Below, in pieces: positions 7,924 through 17,304 of a stretch of DNA of 64,000 nt. Source of the stretch: Streptomyces dangxiongensis. Its GTDB lineage: Bacteria; Actinomycetota; Actinomycetes; Streptomycetales; Streptomycetaceae. The notes beneath the pieces were generated by a model. The model did not search any database, was not told the DNA's origin, and was given only the letters and a program-made list of their open reading frames with translations. A program made the translations under genes and the position numbers. The stretch lies in the NCBI RefSeq assembly GCF_003675325.1, contig NZ_CP033073.1:2294001-2358000 (forward strand), written 5' to 3'. How positions within the stretch are numbered: position 1 is the first letter of the stretch; every line of letters starts with the position of its first letter.

Positions 7924-9156
7924 ATGGGACGCCACCGACGCTCAGCCGCCGGCCGCGCCGCCACGGGCCGCGCCACGGGGGACGACCGCACGCAGCCGTC
8001 CGGCACCGGGAGCGGCGACGACCGTCACCCGTCCGCGGGGCGGCGTCCGGTACCCATGGGCATCGCTCCCTATCTGAACCCGGAGGCCTACGCCGAGGCC
8101 ACCGCGAGGGCCCAGGCCTACCTGTACTCGACCGACGACGGCTCCGCACCGGCCGCGCCGGAGTACGACCCCACGCCGTCCACGTCGGCGTTCCCGTCCG
8201 GTCATCCCCTCGGCGGGTCGACGCCGCCCGGCGGGCCTTCCCACGGCCGGCGGCGCGGCAAGAAGGCCGCGCGGCCGGTGCGCGCGGGCCTGCTCGGGGT
8301 GTCCGCGGCCGTCGCCCTCGGCACGGTCGCGGTGGCCACGGGTGTGATGCCGGGTCTGGAGCACTACCAGCTCGGCGGCGGCACCCACACCACCGGCGGG
8401 GAACAAGTGCAGGCCGTCGGCACGCCCAGCAACACGGCCAGCGAGCAGGGCGGCACCTCTGGCACCGCCGAGAGCCGGGACGGCGGCACGGCTCACCGGG
8501 GCACCGGGCACACCCCGTCGCCGATCCCCTCCGCCTCCGCCTCCACACCCGCCTCCGCCTCCGCCTCTCCGTCGAAGCCGGCGGCCTCCCGCACGCCGGC
8601 CCCCTCCGAGCCGGCGGCCTCCCAGACGCCGGCCCCCTCGAAGACGGCCGCCAGGAAGCCGGCCCCGCGCACGACGCCCAAGGCGACGCCGTCCACGTCG
8701 GCCGAGCCCAGCGGCACCCCGTCGCACAAGGTCACCGAGGCCCCGACGCCGGCCTCCCCGCCGGTGACGGTGTCGACGGAGGCCGCCGCCGCGGCCCAGG
8801 TGCTGAAGCTGGTCAACGACGAGCGGGCGAAGGCCGGTTGCAGCCCGCTGTCGGCGAACTCCTCGCTGACCTCACTGGCCGGGGTGTTCAGCGACGACAT
8901 GGCCGCGCGCGGATTCTTCGACCACACCGACCCGGACGGCCGCACACCGGGGGACCGGGCCGCGCGGGCCGGCATCACCGACCTCGGCGGCGAGAACATA
9001 GCCCGCGGCCAGACGGACGCGGCGGCCGTGGTGCGGGCGTGGATGGACAGTCCCGGCCACCGCGCCAACATACTGAACCCCGACTTCAAGACCCTCGGCG
9101 TCGGCGTCCACTTCGGCCCGGGCGGCCCGTGGTGGACACAGGACTTCGGCTACTGA
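7924..9156 (+). CDS. Membrane-anchored CAP/SCP-domain protein
   Basis: 410 residues. The N-terminus of about 118 residues is charged and probably cytoplasmic (MGRHRRSAAGRAATGR). One membrane helix follows at about 119-141 (GLLGVSAAVALGTVAVATGV), then an external Ser/Thr/Pro/Ala-rich linker, and a C-terminal CAP domain from about 290. CAP marks are HTDPDGRTPGDRA, GGENIARGQ, SPGHRANIL and a terminal GPWWTQDFGY. Bacterial CAP proteins are surface or secreted and mostly of unknown function. The ATG at 7924 is preferred because of the upstream AAGAGGGCAAGG; an in-frame GTG at 7816 overlaps the palindrome and is less likely. Confidence 0.85.
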   Translation: MGRHRRSAAGRAATGRATGDDRTQPSGTGSGDDRHPSAGRRPVPMGIAPYLNPEAYAEATARAQAYLYSTDDGSAPAAPEYDPTPSTSAFPSGHPLGGSTPPGGPSHGRRRGKKAARPVRAGLLGVSAAVALGTVAVATGVMPGLEHYQLGGGTHTTGGEQVQAVGTPSNTASEQGGTSGTAESRDGGTAHRGTGHTPSPIPSASASTPASASASPSKPAASRTPAPSEPAASQTPAPSKTAARKPAPRTTPKATPSTSAEPSGTPSHKVTEAPTPASPPVTVSTEAAAAAQVLKLVNDERAKAGCSPLSANSSLTSLAGVFSDDMAARGFFDHTDPDGRTPGDRAARAGITDLGGENIARGQTDAAAVVRAWMDSPGHRANILNPDFKTLGVGVHFGPGGPWWTQDFGY

Positions 9157-9220
9157 GCCGCGGCCCCTACAGTCGCTAACCTTCAGTCAGCGCAACCTGC
9201 TGGTGAGCGCTGTGCTGGCG

Positions 9221-9226
9221 TACGCT
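9221..9226 (+). promoter_or_regulatory. -10-like box of a leaderless HxlR gene
   Basis: TACGCT followed by six bases (GGTGGG) and the ATG at 9233. The same TACGCT-6-start arrangement occurs before the DUF3515 gene, and with seven bases before the gene at 31447. Confidence 0.4.
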
Positions 9227-9232
9227 GGTGGG

Positions 9233-9646
9233 ATGAGCGGTACGAGCGCCACCACCGGGGAAGCCACTGCGGACCACGAGGACCTCGCCTTCGACGTCTT
9301 CGCCAGGGCCTGCCCGTCGCGCGGGACGCTGGAGCACGTCACGGGCCGCTGGGGCGGACTGACGCTCGGCGCGCTGTACGAGGGCTCGCTGCGCTTCAAC
9401 GAGCTGCGCCGCCGCGTCGACGGGGTGAGCGAGAAGATGCTGTCCCAGACGCTGCACGCGCTGGAGCGCGACGGCCTGGTGCACCGCGAGGCCCAGCCGA
9501 CCAACCCGCCCCGCGTGGACTACGAACTGACCCCTCTGGGCCGCCGGGTCGCCGAGCGGCTGCTCGCGCTCATCCACTGCGTGGAGGGCGCCATGGACGA
9601 CGTACTGGCGGCGCGCTCGGCGTACGACGCCCGGCGGCCGGCGTAG
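9233..9646 (+). CDS. HxlR-family transcriptional regulator
   Basis: 137 residues with a winged helix-turn-helix of the HxlR (DUF24) type. The hallmarks are a Cys near the N-terminus (FARACPSR), GRWGGLTLGALYEG, then LRFNELRRRVDGVSEKMLSQTL and the wing DGLVHREAQPTNPPRVDYELT. Such proteins often sense redox or reactive electrophiles through the N-terminal Cys and repress a neighbour, but no obvious target lies next to it. The start at ATG 9233 fits a leaderless mRNA; a GTG at 9203 is an alternative. It is convergent with mutM. Confidence 0.88.
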   Translation: MSGTSATTGEATADHEDLAFDVFARACPSRGTLEHVTGRWGGLTLGALYEGSLRFNELRRRVDGVSEKMLSQTLHALERDGLVHREAQPTNPPRVDYELTPLGRRVAERLLALIHCVEGAMDDVLAARSAYDARRPA

Positions 9647-9710
9647 CCTGGCGACCTCACTCCCCGTCGAAGTCACTCCCCGCCGAAGCCGCGCGTCCTG
9701 TCCGGGCCGC

Positions 9711-10583
9711 TCAGCTCCGGCCGGGCGCGTCGGTGCGGGGGGCCCGCTGGCAGGCCGGGCAGAAGTAGCTGGAGCGGTTCATCCAGGGGCGGCGGCGGAT
9801 GGGGGTGCCGCAGCGGCGGCAGGGCTCGCCCTCGCGGCCGTACGCGTCCAGGGAGCGGTCGAAGTAGCCGGACTCGCCGTTGACGTTGACGTACAGGCTG
9901 TCGAAGCTGGTGCCGCCGACCGCCAGGGCCGCGTTCATCACGTCCCGCACGTGGCCGAGCAGTTCGGCGGTGACGGGGCGGGTGAGGCGGGCCGTCGGGC
10001 GTTCGTAGTGGATGCGGGCACGCCACAGCGCCTCGTCCGCGTAGATGTTGCCGACGCCGCTGATCAGCGACTGGTCCAGCAGGGCCCGCTTGATGGTGGT
10101 CCGCTTGCGGCGCAGCGCCTGGTGGAAGGCCTCGTCGTCGAAGAGCGGGTCCAGGGGGTCGCGGGCGATGTGCGCGATGACGTCGGGCAGGCCGTCGGGA
10201 GTGTTGTCGTGCAACGACAGCCCCCCGAAGGTGCGCTGGTCGACGAAGCGGAGTTCGGTGCCGAGGGAGTCGGCGAAGCGGACGCGGACGCGCAGGTGCT
10301 TCTCGTCGGGCGCGGTGTGCGGCTGGACCAGCAGTTGGCCGCTCATGCCCAGGTGTGCGAGGACCGACTGGTGCGTCTCCTCCAGCGGCAGCCACAGGTA
10401 CTTGCCGCGCCGGCGCGGGACGCCGATGTGGTGGCCCCGCAGCCGGTGCGCGAAATCATCGGGGCCGGCCAGGTGCCGGCGGACGGCACGCGGGTGCAGC
10501 ACCTCGGTCTCGGCGACGGTGCGGTGGGCGACCCAGCGTTCCAGGCCACGCCGGACGACCTCTACTTCGGGCAGCTCGGGCAC
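9711..10583 (-). CDS. mutM: Formamidopyrimidine-DNA glycosylase (Fpg/MutM)
   Basis: 290 residues. It removes oxidised purines such as 8-oxoguanine and cleaves the resulting abasic site. The N-terminus begins MPELPEVE, so the catalytic Pro follows Met removal, and the catalytic Glu is present. Lys61 in RRGKYLWL is the conserved beta-elimination-associated lysine. The helix-two-turn-helix segment [16 protein letters not shown] and a C-terminal zinc finger (CRRCGTPI...FCPAC) complete the family pattern. It is in the same orientation as rnc, with a terminator hairpin between them, so mutM probably has some independent transcription. Confidence 0.96.
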   Translation of the reverse strand: MPELPEVEVVRRGLERWVAHRTVAETEVLHPRAVRRHLAGPDDFAHRLRGHHIGVPRRRGKYLWLPLEETHQSVLAHLGMSGQLLVQPHTAPDEKHLRVRVRFADSLGTELRFVDQRTFGGLSLHDNTPDGLPDVIAHIARDPLDPLFDDEAFHQALRRKRTTIKRALLDQSLISGVGNIYADEALWRARIHYERPTARLTRPVTAELLGHVRDVMNAALAVGGTSFDSLYVNVNGESGYFDRSLDAYGREGEPCRRCGTPIRRRPWMNRSSYFCPACQRAPRTDAPGRS

Positions 10584-10634
10584 GGGGTTCCTCGTCAGAT
10601 CTGCGGGCAGCGGCAGCGTGACGCCGTGGACGGA

Positions 10635-10672
10635 CCGAGCGCCCGCCCCGTGCAGACGGGACGGGCGCTCGG
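10635..10672 (-). terminator. Hairpin between rnc and mutM
   Basis: A 17-bp stem with one mismatch (arms 10635-10651 and 10656-10672) and a GCAG loop, 11 bp after the rnc stop on the minus strand. No T run follows, as is common in Streptomyces. Confidence 0.6.
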
Positions 10673-10683
10673 GTGGTGCTCTG

Positions 10684-11505
10684 TCAGGCGGTGGCGGACG
10701 ACGTGTCGCCGTCCTTGACAGCGTTCCCGGCGGCCTCCTCGGCCGCCTTGGCGCGCTCGTCCGCCGCGGCCCGGATGGACCGCCAGGCGGACTCGGCGGC
10801 CTGCTGTTCCGCCTCCTTCTTGCTGCGGCCGGTGCCGGTGCCGTACGAGACGCCTCCGACGCGGGCAGCAGCAGTGAAGATCTTCTCGTGGTCGGGGCCG
10901 GTCTCCGTGACCAGGTACTCGGGCACGCCGAGCCCCTCGATCGCGGTCAGCTCCTGCAGGGACGTCTTCCAGTCCAGGCCTGCGCCGAGATTGGACGACT
11001 TCTCGATCAGCGGGTCGAAGAGCCGGTGCACCAGCTCGGACGCCGCGTCGAGTCCCTGATCGAGATAGACCGCGCCGATCACCGCTTCCAGGGTGTCGGC
11101 GAGGATGGACGCCTTGTCCCGGCCGCCCGTGCCCTCTTCACCACGGCCGAGCCGGATGAAGGCGCCCAGGTCGAGGCCGCGCCCCACCTCCGCCAGCGCA
11201 CGAGAGTTGACCACCGCGGCCCGCAACTTGGCCAACTGGCCTTCGGGCAGGTCGGGGTGGATGCGGTACAGCGTGTCCGTGACGACGAGGCCGAGCACGG
11301 AGTCCCCCAGGAACTCCAGCCGCTCGTTCGTCGGCAGACCGCCGTTCTCGTACGCATAGGAACGGTGGGTCAGCGCACGCACCAGAAGGGCGGTCTCGAG
11401 CCGGTAGCCGAGCCGCCCTTCCAGAAGCGCGTGGGACGAGGCCTGGTTGTCCACTTTTTTCTTGGCGGAACCGTCCGCCTTGACGTCCTTCTTCGGACTG
11501 GACAC
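10684..11505 (-). CDS. rnc: Ribonuclease III
   Basis: 273 residues. This double-strand-specific endonuclease processes rRNA and structured mRNAs; the S. coelicolor orthologue AbsB also controls antibiotic production. The catalytic signature [14 protein letters not shown] is near residues 75-90, with the downstream acidic motif [15 protein letters not shown] dsRNA-binding domain follows (DWKTSLQEL ... [18 protein letters not shown]), and the tail is Ala-rich. The GTG at 11505 has GAGAGG close upstream; a GTG at 11517 would add four residues. It lies 20 bp after rpmF, in a probable DUF177-rpmF-rnc operon. Confidence 0.95.
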   Translation of the reverse strand: MSSPKKDVKADGSAKKKVDNQASSHALLEGRLGYRLETALLVRALTHRSYAYENGGLPTNERLEFLGDSVLGLVVTDTLYRIHPDLPEGQLAKLRAAVVNSRALAEVGRGLDLGAFIRLGRGEEGTGGRDKASILADTLEAVIGAVYLDQGLDAASELVHRLFDPLIEKSSNLGAGLDWKTSLQELTAIEGLGVPEYLVTETGPDHEKIFTAAARVGGVSYGTGTGRSKKEAEQQAAESAWRSIRAAADERAKAAEEAAGNAVKDGDTSSATA

Positions 11506-11525
11506 AGTGCCTCTCACCAGCCCGC

Positions 11526-11699
11526 TCAGACTTCGAGGACCTGGCGCTTGTTGTAGGTGCCGCAAGACGGGCACGCGATGTGCTGCTGCTTGGGCTCGTG
11601 GCAGCGCTCGCACGCAACCAGGGTGGGGACCGCAGCCTTCCACTGCGACCGGCGGTGGCGCGTGTTGCTGCGCGACATCTTCCGCTTCGGAACAGCCAC
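11526..11699 (-). CDS. rpmF: 50S ribosomal protein L32
   Basis: 57 residues beginning [21 protein letters not shown], typical L32. It has four zinc-ligand cysteines, CERC and CPSC, so this is the zinc-binding (C+) form. It starts two bases after the DUF177 stop and precedes rnc by 20 bp. The DUF177-rpmF pairing is conserved across many bacteria and suggests translational coupling. Confidence 0.97.
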   Translation of the reverse strand: MAVPKRKMSRSNTRHRRSQWKAAVPTLVACERCHEPKQQHIACPSCGTYNKRQVLEV

Positions 11700-11701
11700 G
11701 G

Positions 11702-12355
11702 CTACTTCTCCTGCTTCTCGTCGACGCGCGCTGATCGAGTCGCGTCGCCGCTCATCTCGTCCTTCTCGCCGTCCGTGGTCGAACCGGCGAGTCCCTGCAA
11801 AGCCGCCCAACGGATGTCGACGGCGTCATGGTGGTGGTCCGGGTCGTCCGCGAGCCGCACTCCGCACTCGGAGCACAGGCCCGGGCAGTCGTCCTGGCAC
11901 ACCGGCTGCATGGGCAGTGCGAGCACCACCGCATCGCGCAGCACGGATTCGAGGTCGATAAGACCGTCCTCGATGTAGAGCGTGTCCTCGTCGTCCTCGG
12001 CGTCGTCGCCCGGTTCCGCGATCACGCGGCCCCGGTCGTCGGCGTCAGGGTACGAGAACATCTCCTGGAAGTCCGCTTCGAGCTCCAGCTCGACCGGCTC
12101 CAGACACCTTACGCACTCCCCCTCGGCGGTCGCACGGGCGGTGCCTGTGACAAGCACACCTTCCATGACCGACTCGAGCCGGAGTTCGAGTTCCAGCGGG
12201 GCGCCCTGCGGCACTCCGATGACCCCCTGGATACCGAGATCCCTGGGGGCGTCGACCTGGCGGGTGAGGCGCTTGAGCGCACCAGGACGCCGGCCCAGCT
12301 CGTGCGTGTCGATCACGAGGGGGTTGCGGTGGTCGAGGCGGGCGTTAGGAGCCAT
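11702..12355 (-). CDS. DUF177/YceD-family protein (23S rRNA accumulation)
   Basis: 217 residues. This is the conserved partner of rpmF; the family member YceD has been linked to 23S rRNA accumulation. Visible features are [16 protein letters not shown] at the N-terminus, a cysteine pair in [13 protein letters not shown], an acidic middle ([10 protein letters not shown]) and a second cysteine cluster, [14 protein letters not shown], before the C-terminus. The ATG at 12355 gives the family-typical start; the preceding GCAGGA lies unusually close to it. It probably heads the operon. Confidence 0.88.
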   Translation of the reverse strand: MAPNARLDHRNPLVIDTHELGRRPGALKRLTRQVDAPRDLGIQGVIGVPQGAPLELELRLESVMEGVLVTGTARATAEGECVRCLEPVELELEADFQEMFSYPDADDRGRVIAEPGDDAEDDEDTLYIEDGLIDLESVLRDAVVLALPMQPVCQDDCPGLCSECGVRLADDPDHHHDAVDIRWAALQGLAGSTTDGEKDEMSGDATRSARVDEKQEK

Positions 12356-12484
12356 TCCTGCTTTCGATCTGTGAACTCGGAGGGACGCCGCCCGTAGGTG
12401 TGGCGGGCAGCGCTGATCGCGGACATACACACGACCGAAGAGCCAGGATACTGGACCTTTCGCTGAGGACCCAATCCGGTCCGG

Positions 12485-13588
12485 CTACAGGCCCCGGCGC
12501 TGCTCGTACGCCCTGAGCTGCTCGGCGCTGATCATGCCGGTGTCGAAGAGGCTGGTCTCGTCGAGCGCGTAGCCCTGCTGGGGCTCTTGCTGCTGGGGTT
12601 GCTGGGGTTGCTGGGTCTGCTGGGGCTGTTGCGGGTCGTAGGCGGCCTGCTGGGGATCGTAGGAGCCCTGGTAGGCGTACGGGTCGGCCTGCTGGTAGCC
12701 GTAGGGGTCGGGCTGCGGCGCGTAGTCCGGCTGCTGCGCGAACCCGGCGTACGGGTCCTGCCCCTGCTCGGCCCGGGCCGCCGCCGCGGGCGCGTAGCCG
12801 GGGGACATGGGGTAGGCGGGCTGCTGCTCGTACGACGGCTCGCGCTGCCGCTGGGCCGCGCGGTCGCTGTCCGCAAGGGCAGCGAGGTCGGCGAGGTAGT
12901 CCGCGTCGCTGGAGTGCTGGAAGGTCGTGGTGTCGTCGGCGAGGGCACCGAGGTCATCGGTGGCGATCCGGCCGTGCAGCTTCTGCCGGCCGCGGCCGAC
13001 GGCCTCCAGCGTCTTGGCGAGGACCGCCTCGAAGGCGCCCAGCTTGGCGTCGACGTACGCGTCGGCGTTGTGGCGCAGGGTCTGCGGGTCCTGGCTGCGC
13101 TCGGGGGCGTCCTCGTCCTCGTAGCCGTTCTCGTCCAGGCCGGGCCCGGTGCCGAGCAGCTTCTCGCGGCCCCGGCCGACCGAGCCGAGGGTCTTGGTGA
13201 GGACGACCTCGAAGTTGGCGAGCTTGGAGTCGACGTAGTCGTCGGCCTCGGCGCGGATCTCCTCGGCCTCCTGGCGGGCCTCGGCGAGGATCCGGTCGGC
13301 CTCGGCCTGGGAGCGGCGGGCGATCTCGGTGTCGGAGATCAGCGAGCCGCGCTCGGCGTGCGCGTCCCCGATGATCCGCTCGGCCTCCAGCCGGGCCTGC
13401 TCGACCATCTGCTCGCGGTCACCGATCAGTTCCCGTGCCTGCGCGAGGGAACCGGGCAGCGCCTGGCGCACCTCTTCGAGCAGCGCGAGCAGTTCGGCGC
13501 GGTTGACCACGCAGGACGCCGACATGGGCATGCCCCGGGCGCCGGAGACCGTGGAGACGATCTCGTCGAGCTTCTTCTGCACGTCCAC
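12485..13588 (-). CDS. DivIVA-like coiled-coil cell division initiation protein
   Basis: 367 residues. An N-terminal helical part (KKLDEIVSTVSGARGMPMS) is followed by a long charged coiled coil (EQMVEQARLEAERIIGDA, AEADRILAEARQEAEEI). Two copies of a roughly 32-residue unit, D(D/A)YVDxKLxxFExVLxKTLxxVGRGRxKL, lie at about 113-145 and 173-205. The last third is a Gln/Pro/Tyr-rich disordered tail with PQQ repeats. Streptomyces homologues (SCO5569 in S. coelicolor) are annotated as cell division initiation proteins with DivIVA similarity; a direct role is not proven. There is no membrane segment. Confidence 0.8.
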   Translation of the reverse strand: MDVQKKLDEIVSTVSGARGMPMSASCVVNRAELLALLEEVRQALPGSLAQARELIGDREQMVEQARLEAERIIGDAHAERGSLISDTEIARRSQAEADRILAEARQEAEEIRAEADDYVDSKLANFEVVLTKTLGSVGRGREKLLGTGPGLDENGYEDEDAPERSQDPQTLRHNADAYVDAKLGAFEAVLAKTLEAVGRGRQKLHGRIATDDLGALADDTTTFQHSSDADYLADLAALADSDRAAQRQREPSYEQQPAYPMSPGYAPAAAARAEQGQDPYAGFAQQPDYAPQPDPYGYQQADPYAYQGSYDPQQAAYDPQQPQQTQQPQQPQQQEPQQGYALDETSLFDTGMISAEQLRAYEQRRGL

Positions 13589-13645
13589 CTGTGCTCGCCA
13601 CTCTCTACAGCCGGGTTGGAGACGGACGGGACGACTGTAGCCCCA

Positions 13646-14125
13646 TCAGCCCTTGGCGAGGCGCTCGTTCAGGGCCGCCAGGACCGGGACCGGCACCAGG
13701 TGGGAGACGTCGCCGCCCCAGGCCGCGACCTCCTTGACGAGGGAGGAGGAGAGGAAGCTGTACGTGGGGTTGGTGGGCACGAACAGCGTTTCTACGCCGG
13801 TGAGGCCGATGTTCATCTGGGCCATCTGGAGTTCGTAGTCGAAGTCGCTGACGGCGCGCAGGCCCTTGACGATGGCGGGGATGTCGCGCTGCTTGCAGAA
13901 GTCGACGAGGAGGCCGTGGAAGGCCTCCACGCGGACGTTGGCGTACTCGGAGGTGACCTCGCGGATCAGCTCGATCCGCTCCTCGATCTCGAAGAGGCCC
14001 TTCTTCGACTTGTTGATCATCACCGCGACGTAGACCTCGTCGTAGAGACGGGAGGCTCGGGCGATGATGTCGAGGTGTCCGTTGGTGATCGGGTCGAACG
14101 ACCCGGGACAGACGGCGCGGCGCAC
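13646..14125 (-). CDS. coaD: Phosphopantetheine adenylyltransferase
   Basis: 159 residues. It catalyses the penultimate step of coenzyme A synthesis, transferring AMP from ATP to 4'-phosphopantetheine. The nucleotidyltransferase motif is [16 protein letters not shown] (HxGH-type), and the second signature is [18 protein letters not shown]. The GTG start at 14125 with GAGGGATC upstream gives the standard length; the longer in-frame ATG adds non-homologous residues. It follows rsmD by 26 bp, the usual arrangement. Confidence 0.96.
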   Translation of the reverse strand: MRRAVCPGSFDPITNGHLDIIARASRLYDEVYVAVMINKSKKGLFEIEERIELIREVTSEYANVRVEAFHGLLVDFCKQRDIPAIVKGLRAVSDFDYELQMAQMNIGLTGVETLFVPTNPTYSFLSSSLVKEVAAWGGDVSHLVPVPVLAALNERLAKG

Positions 14126-14151
14126 TTGTGATCCCTCGCTCTCCGGTCCGG

Positions 14152-14739
14152 TCATCGTGCGTCTTCGCACGTAGAGGCGGCGCGACCGTACCAAAACGTT
14201 CCCTCGCCGTAACGACGGGACCGGAGCGCCTCGAAGCCGTCCGGCCAGTGGAATCCGCCGCCTCTGGTGCTGCGCTCCACGGTGACGAGGGCTTCGGCGG
14301 CGAGCCAGCCCTCCGAGCGGAGTGTGAGCAGGATCTCGCGAAGATCGTCGTCCGTGACGGCGTACGGGGGGTCGAGGAAGACCAGGTCGTACGGCTCGGC
14401 GGGGGGCGCGGTCCGGACGACCTGTTCGGCTTTGCCCGCGCGCACCTCGGCGCCGGGGAGTCCCAGGTTCCGCACGTTCTCGCGGACCGTTCTCACGGCG
14501 CGGGCGTCCGCCTCGACCAGGAGGGTGTGACCGGCGCCCCGGGAGAGGGCCTCCAGGCCCACGGCGCCCGAGCCGGCGTAGAGGTCGAGGACGCGTTCGC
14601 CGTCCAGGGGGCCGCCGAGGAGGGACTGCCAGGTGGAGAAGAGGCCCTCGCGTGCGCGGTCCGAGGTCGGCCGGGTTCCGGTGCCGGGCGGTACCGAGAG
14701 GCGACGGCCGCCGGCCGCACCGGCGATCACGCGGGTCAT
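14152..14739 (-). CDS. rsmD: 16S rRNA (guanine966-N2)-methyltransferase RsmD
   Basis: 195 residues, SAM-dependent Rossmann methyltransferase. [14 protein letters not shown] is the typical start. [19 protein letters not shown] is the SAM-binding motif I, and the catalytic motif LVFLDPPY identifies N-methylation of a guanine. Its role is modification of the 30S subunit. AAGGACT precedes the ATG. It is co-directional with recG upstream and coaD downstream, and likely co-transcribed with coaD. Confidence 0.94.
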   Translation of the reverse strand: MTRVIAGAAGGRRLSVPPGTGTRPTSDRAREGLFSTWQSLLGGPLDGERVLDLYAGSGAVGLEALSRGAGHTLLVEADARAVRTVRENVRNLGLPGAEVRAGKAEQVVRTAPPAEPYDLVFLDPPYAVTDDDLREILLTLRSEGWLAAEALVTVERSTRGGGFHWPDGFEALRSRRYGEGTFWYGRAASTCEDAR

Positions 14740-14867
14740 GTCGGGAGTCCTTCTTCGTCGGCGGCTTTCGGGATCAGTCTCGCAGGCCCCGCGTGCGAAC
14801 GCCGATCGCCACCGTCGGCACCGCCGTGGGACCGCGGCACCGTCGGCAGCACTGCGGGCCGATACGC

Positions 14868-17105
14868 CTAGCCCTTTTCCAGGTACTGCTCCCGCTCCTC
14901 GTCCAGGAGGGCGTCCAGGGCCGTGCGGAGGCCGGGCAGCCGCTCCAGGCCGGGATCGGCCGCCACGAGCGTCGTGGCCTCCTGCCGCGCCTGGGCGATG
15001 ACCTCCTCGTCCTCGATGACCGCCAGGACCCGGAGGCTGGAGCGGACACCGGACTGGGCCTGGCCGAGGACGTCGCCCTCCCGGCGCTGTTCGAGGTCGA
15101 TGCGGGAGAGTTCGAAGCCGTCGAGGGTGGAGGCGACCGCGTTCAGGCGCTGGCGGGCGGCGGCGGCCTCGGGCATCTCGGTGACCAGGAGGCACAGGCC
15201 GGGGGCGGAGCCGCGGCCGACCCGGCCGCGCAACTGGTGGAGCTGGGAGACGCCGAAGCGGTCGGCGTCCATGATGACCATGGCCGTGGCGTTGGGGACG
15301 TTGACACCGACCTCGATGACGGTGGTGGCGACCAGGACGTCCGTCTCGCCGGCGGCGAAGCGGCGCATCACGGCATCCTTGTCGTCCGGGTGCATACGGC
15401 CGTGGAGGACCTCCACGGTGAGGCCCTGGAGGGGGCCGCGGGCCAGCTCGCCGGCCACGTCCAGGACGGCGAGCGGCGGGCGCTTGTCGGCCTCGTCCTC
15501 GGGGGACTTCTTCCCGCCGCCCTTCCCGGAGCCGGCCGCCTCCTCGGCGTCGTCGCCGATGCGGGGGCAGACGACGTACGCCTGGTGGCCGCCCGCCACC
15601 TCCTCGCGGACCCGTTCCCAGGCGCGGGCCAGGAAGTGGGGCTTGTCGGCGGCGGGGACGACATGGGTGGCGATCGGGGAACGGCCGGCCGGGAGCTGGT
15701 CGAGGACCGAGGTCTCCAGGTCGCCGAAGACGGTCATGGCGACCGTGCGCGGGATGGGTGTGGCCGTCATGACGAGGAGGTGCGGGGGCTGCTTGCCCTT
15801 GCCGCGCAGGGCGTCACGCTGTTCCACGCCGAAGCGGTGCTGTTCGTCCACCACGACCAGGCCGAGGTCGTGGAACCGGACCCGGTCCTCGATGAGGGCG
15901 TGCGTGCCGATGACGATGCCGGCCTCGCCGGTGGCCAGGTCGAGCAGGGCCCGGCGGCGGGCCGCCGTGCTCATGGAGCCGGTGAGCACGACCACCTTGG
16001 TGGCGTGGTCGGCGCCGCTCAGCATGCCGCCCTCGGCCAGCTCGCCCATCATCTCGGTGATCGAGCGGTGGTGCTGCTGGGCGAGGACCTCGGTGGGCGC
16101 CAGCAGGGCCGCCTGGCCGCCGGCGTCGACCACGGCGAGCATGGCGCGCAGGGCGACCATCGTCTTCCCGCTGCCGACCTCGCCCTGCAGCAGCCGGTGC
16201 ATCGGGTGGTCGGTGGCCAGGTCGGCGAAGATCTCCTGGGAGACCTTCGACTGGCCCTCGGTGAGGGTGAAGGGGAGGCGGTCGTCGAAGGCGGCGAGGA
16301 TGCCGGCCGGCCGGGGGACGCGGGGCACGGCGGCGAGCTGGCTGTCGGCGTGGCGGCGGCGGGCCAGGGCGACCTGGAGGACGAAGGCCTCGTCCCATTT
16401 CAGGCGGGCGCGGGCGTCGGCGATGTCGGCCCGGGTGTGCGGGCGGTGGATCTTGAGCAGGGCCTCGGGGAGGGGCAGCAGGCCGCGGCCGGCGCGCAGG
16501 GTGTCCGGGAGGGGGTCGAGGGCCTCCTGGGCGCTGGGCAGGACCGTCTGCACCGCCTTGCCGATCTTCCAGGACTCCAGTTTGGCGGTGGCCGGATACA
16601 GGGGGATGAGGGCGCCGGCCCAGGTCTCGACCTTCTCCTCGCCCTCCTCGCCGTCGCCCCGGAGCAGCTCGTAGGCGGGGTGGGCGAGCTGGAGGCGGTG
16701 GTTGAAGACGGAGACCTTGCCGGCGAACAGCGCGCGGGTGCCCGGCAGCAGCTCCTTGTGGGGCTTGTGGACGCCGTTGCCGAAGAAGACAAGCTGGAGC
16801 CGGCCGCTGCCGTCGGTGATCGTGACCTCCAGGCGCTGGCCCTTGCCGCGGGGCGCCCTGGCGGAGGCGAACGAGTGCAGGCGGGCGTCGGCGACCTGGG
16901 CGACCACCGTGACGTGCTCGTCCATGGGGAGGTCGGCGAGGTGCGTGAGCTGACCGCGCTCCTCGTATCTGCGCGGGTAGTGGTGGAGGAGGTCGCCGAC
17001 GGTGTGCAGGCCGAGGTGCTCGGCCATCACCTTCGCGGTGGCGGGGCCGAGCACTGACTTCAGGGGCTGCTTCAGTGGTTCTTCCAGTGCGGGCACGAGA
17101 TCCAT
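14868..17105 (-). CDS. recG: ATP-dependent DNA helicase RecG
   Basis: 745 residues, a superfamily 2 helicase that reverses stalled forks and processes Holliday junctions. The N-terminal wedge/OB domain includes VGDLLHHYPRRYEERG and a single-strand-binding fold. The helicase core has Walker A GEVGSGKT, the box DEQHRFGV, TATPIPRT, then VATTVIEVGVNVPNA and QLRGRVGRG. A Gly/Lys/Glu-rich insertion near residues 515-540 (GSGKGGGKKSPEDEADKRP) is a variable loop in actinobacterial RecG. ATG 17105 is chosen; there is no strong ribosome binding site. It is divergent from the HSP90-like gene. Confidence 0.95.
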   Translation of the reverse strand: MDLVPALEEPLKQPLKSVLGPATAKVMAEHLGLHTVGDLLHHYPRRYEERGQLTHLADLPMDEHVTVVAQVADARLHSFASARAPRGKGQRLEVTITDGSGRLQLVFFGNGVHKPHKELLPGTRALFAGKVSVFNHRLQLAHPAYELLRGDGEEGEEKVETWAGALIPLYPATAKLESWKIGKAVQTVLPSAQEALDPLPDTLRAGRGLLPLPEALLKIHRPHTRADIADARARLKWDEAFVLQVALARRRHADSQLAAVPRVPRPAGILAAFDDRLPFTLTEGQSKVSQEIFADLATDHPMHRLLQGEVGSGKTMVALRAMLAVVDAGGQAALLAPTEVLAQQHHRSITEMMGELAEGGMLSGADHATKVVVLTGSMSTAARRRALLDLATGEAGIVIGTHALIEDRVRFHDLGLVVVDEQHRFGVEQRDALRGKGKQPPHLLVMTATPIPRTVAMTVFGDLETSVLDQLPAGRSPIATHVVPAADKPHFLARAWERVREEVAGGHQAYVVCPRIGDDAEEAAGSGKGGGKKSPEDEADKRPPLAVLDVAGELARGPLQGLTVEVLHGRMHPDDKDAVMRRFAAGETDVLVATTVIEVGVNVPNATAMVIMDADRFGVSQLHQLRGRVGRGSAPGLCLLVTEMPEAAAARQRLNAVASTLDGFELSRIDLEQRREGDVLGQAQSGVRSSLRVLAVIEDEEVIAQARQEATTLVAADPGLERLPGLRTALDALLDEEREQYLEKG

Positions 17106-17304
17106 TGCACACCACGGCACTGACAATGCCGTAGACGCTGCCCCGCGAATTCCTCCCGACACGTCGGACTCGTCCGGGAAACCCCTGGTCAGGTGGGCTG
17201 TTTCGGCTCTAGGATGGCGCGCTCCGGCCATCCTTCGCGGTCACCGCCCCGTCCGGGACCGCCCGACCCCGCGCCGCACGCACTCCCCCTCCGGCGCAGT
17301 GACG

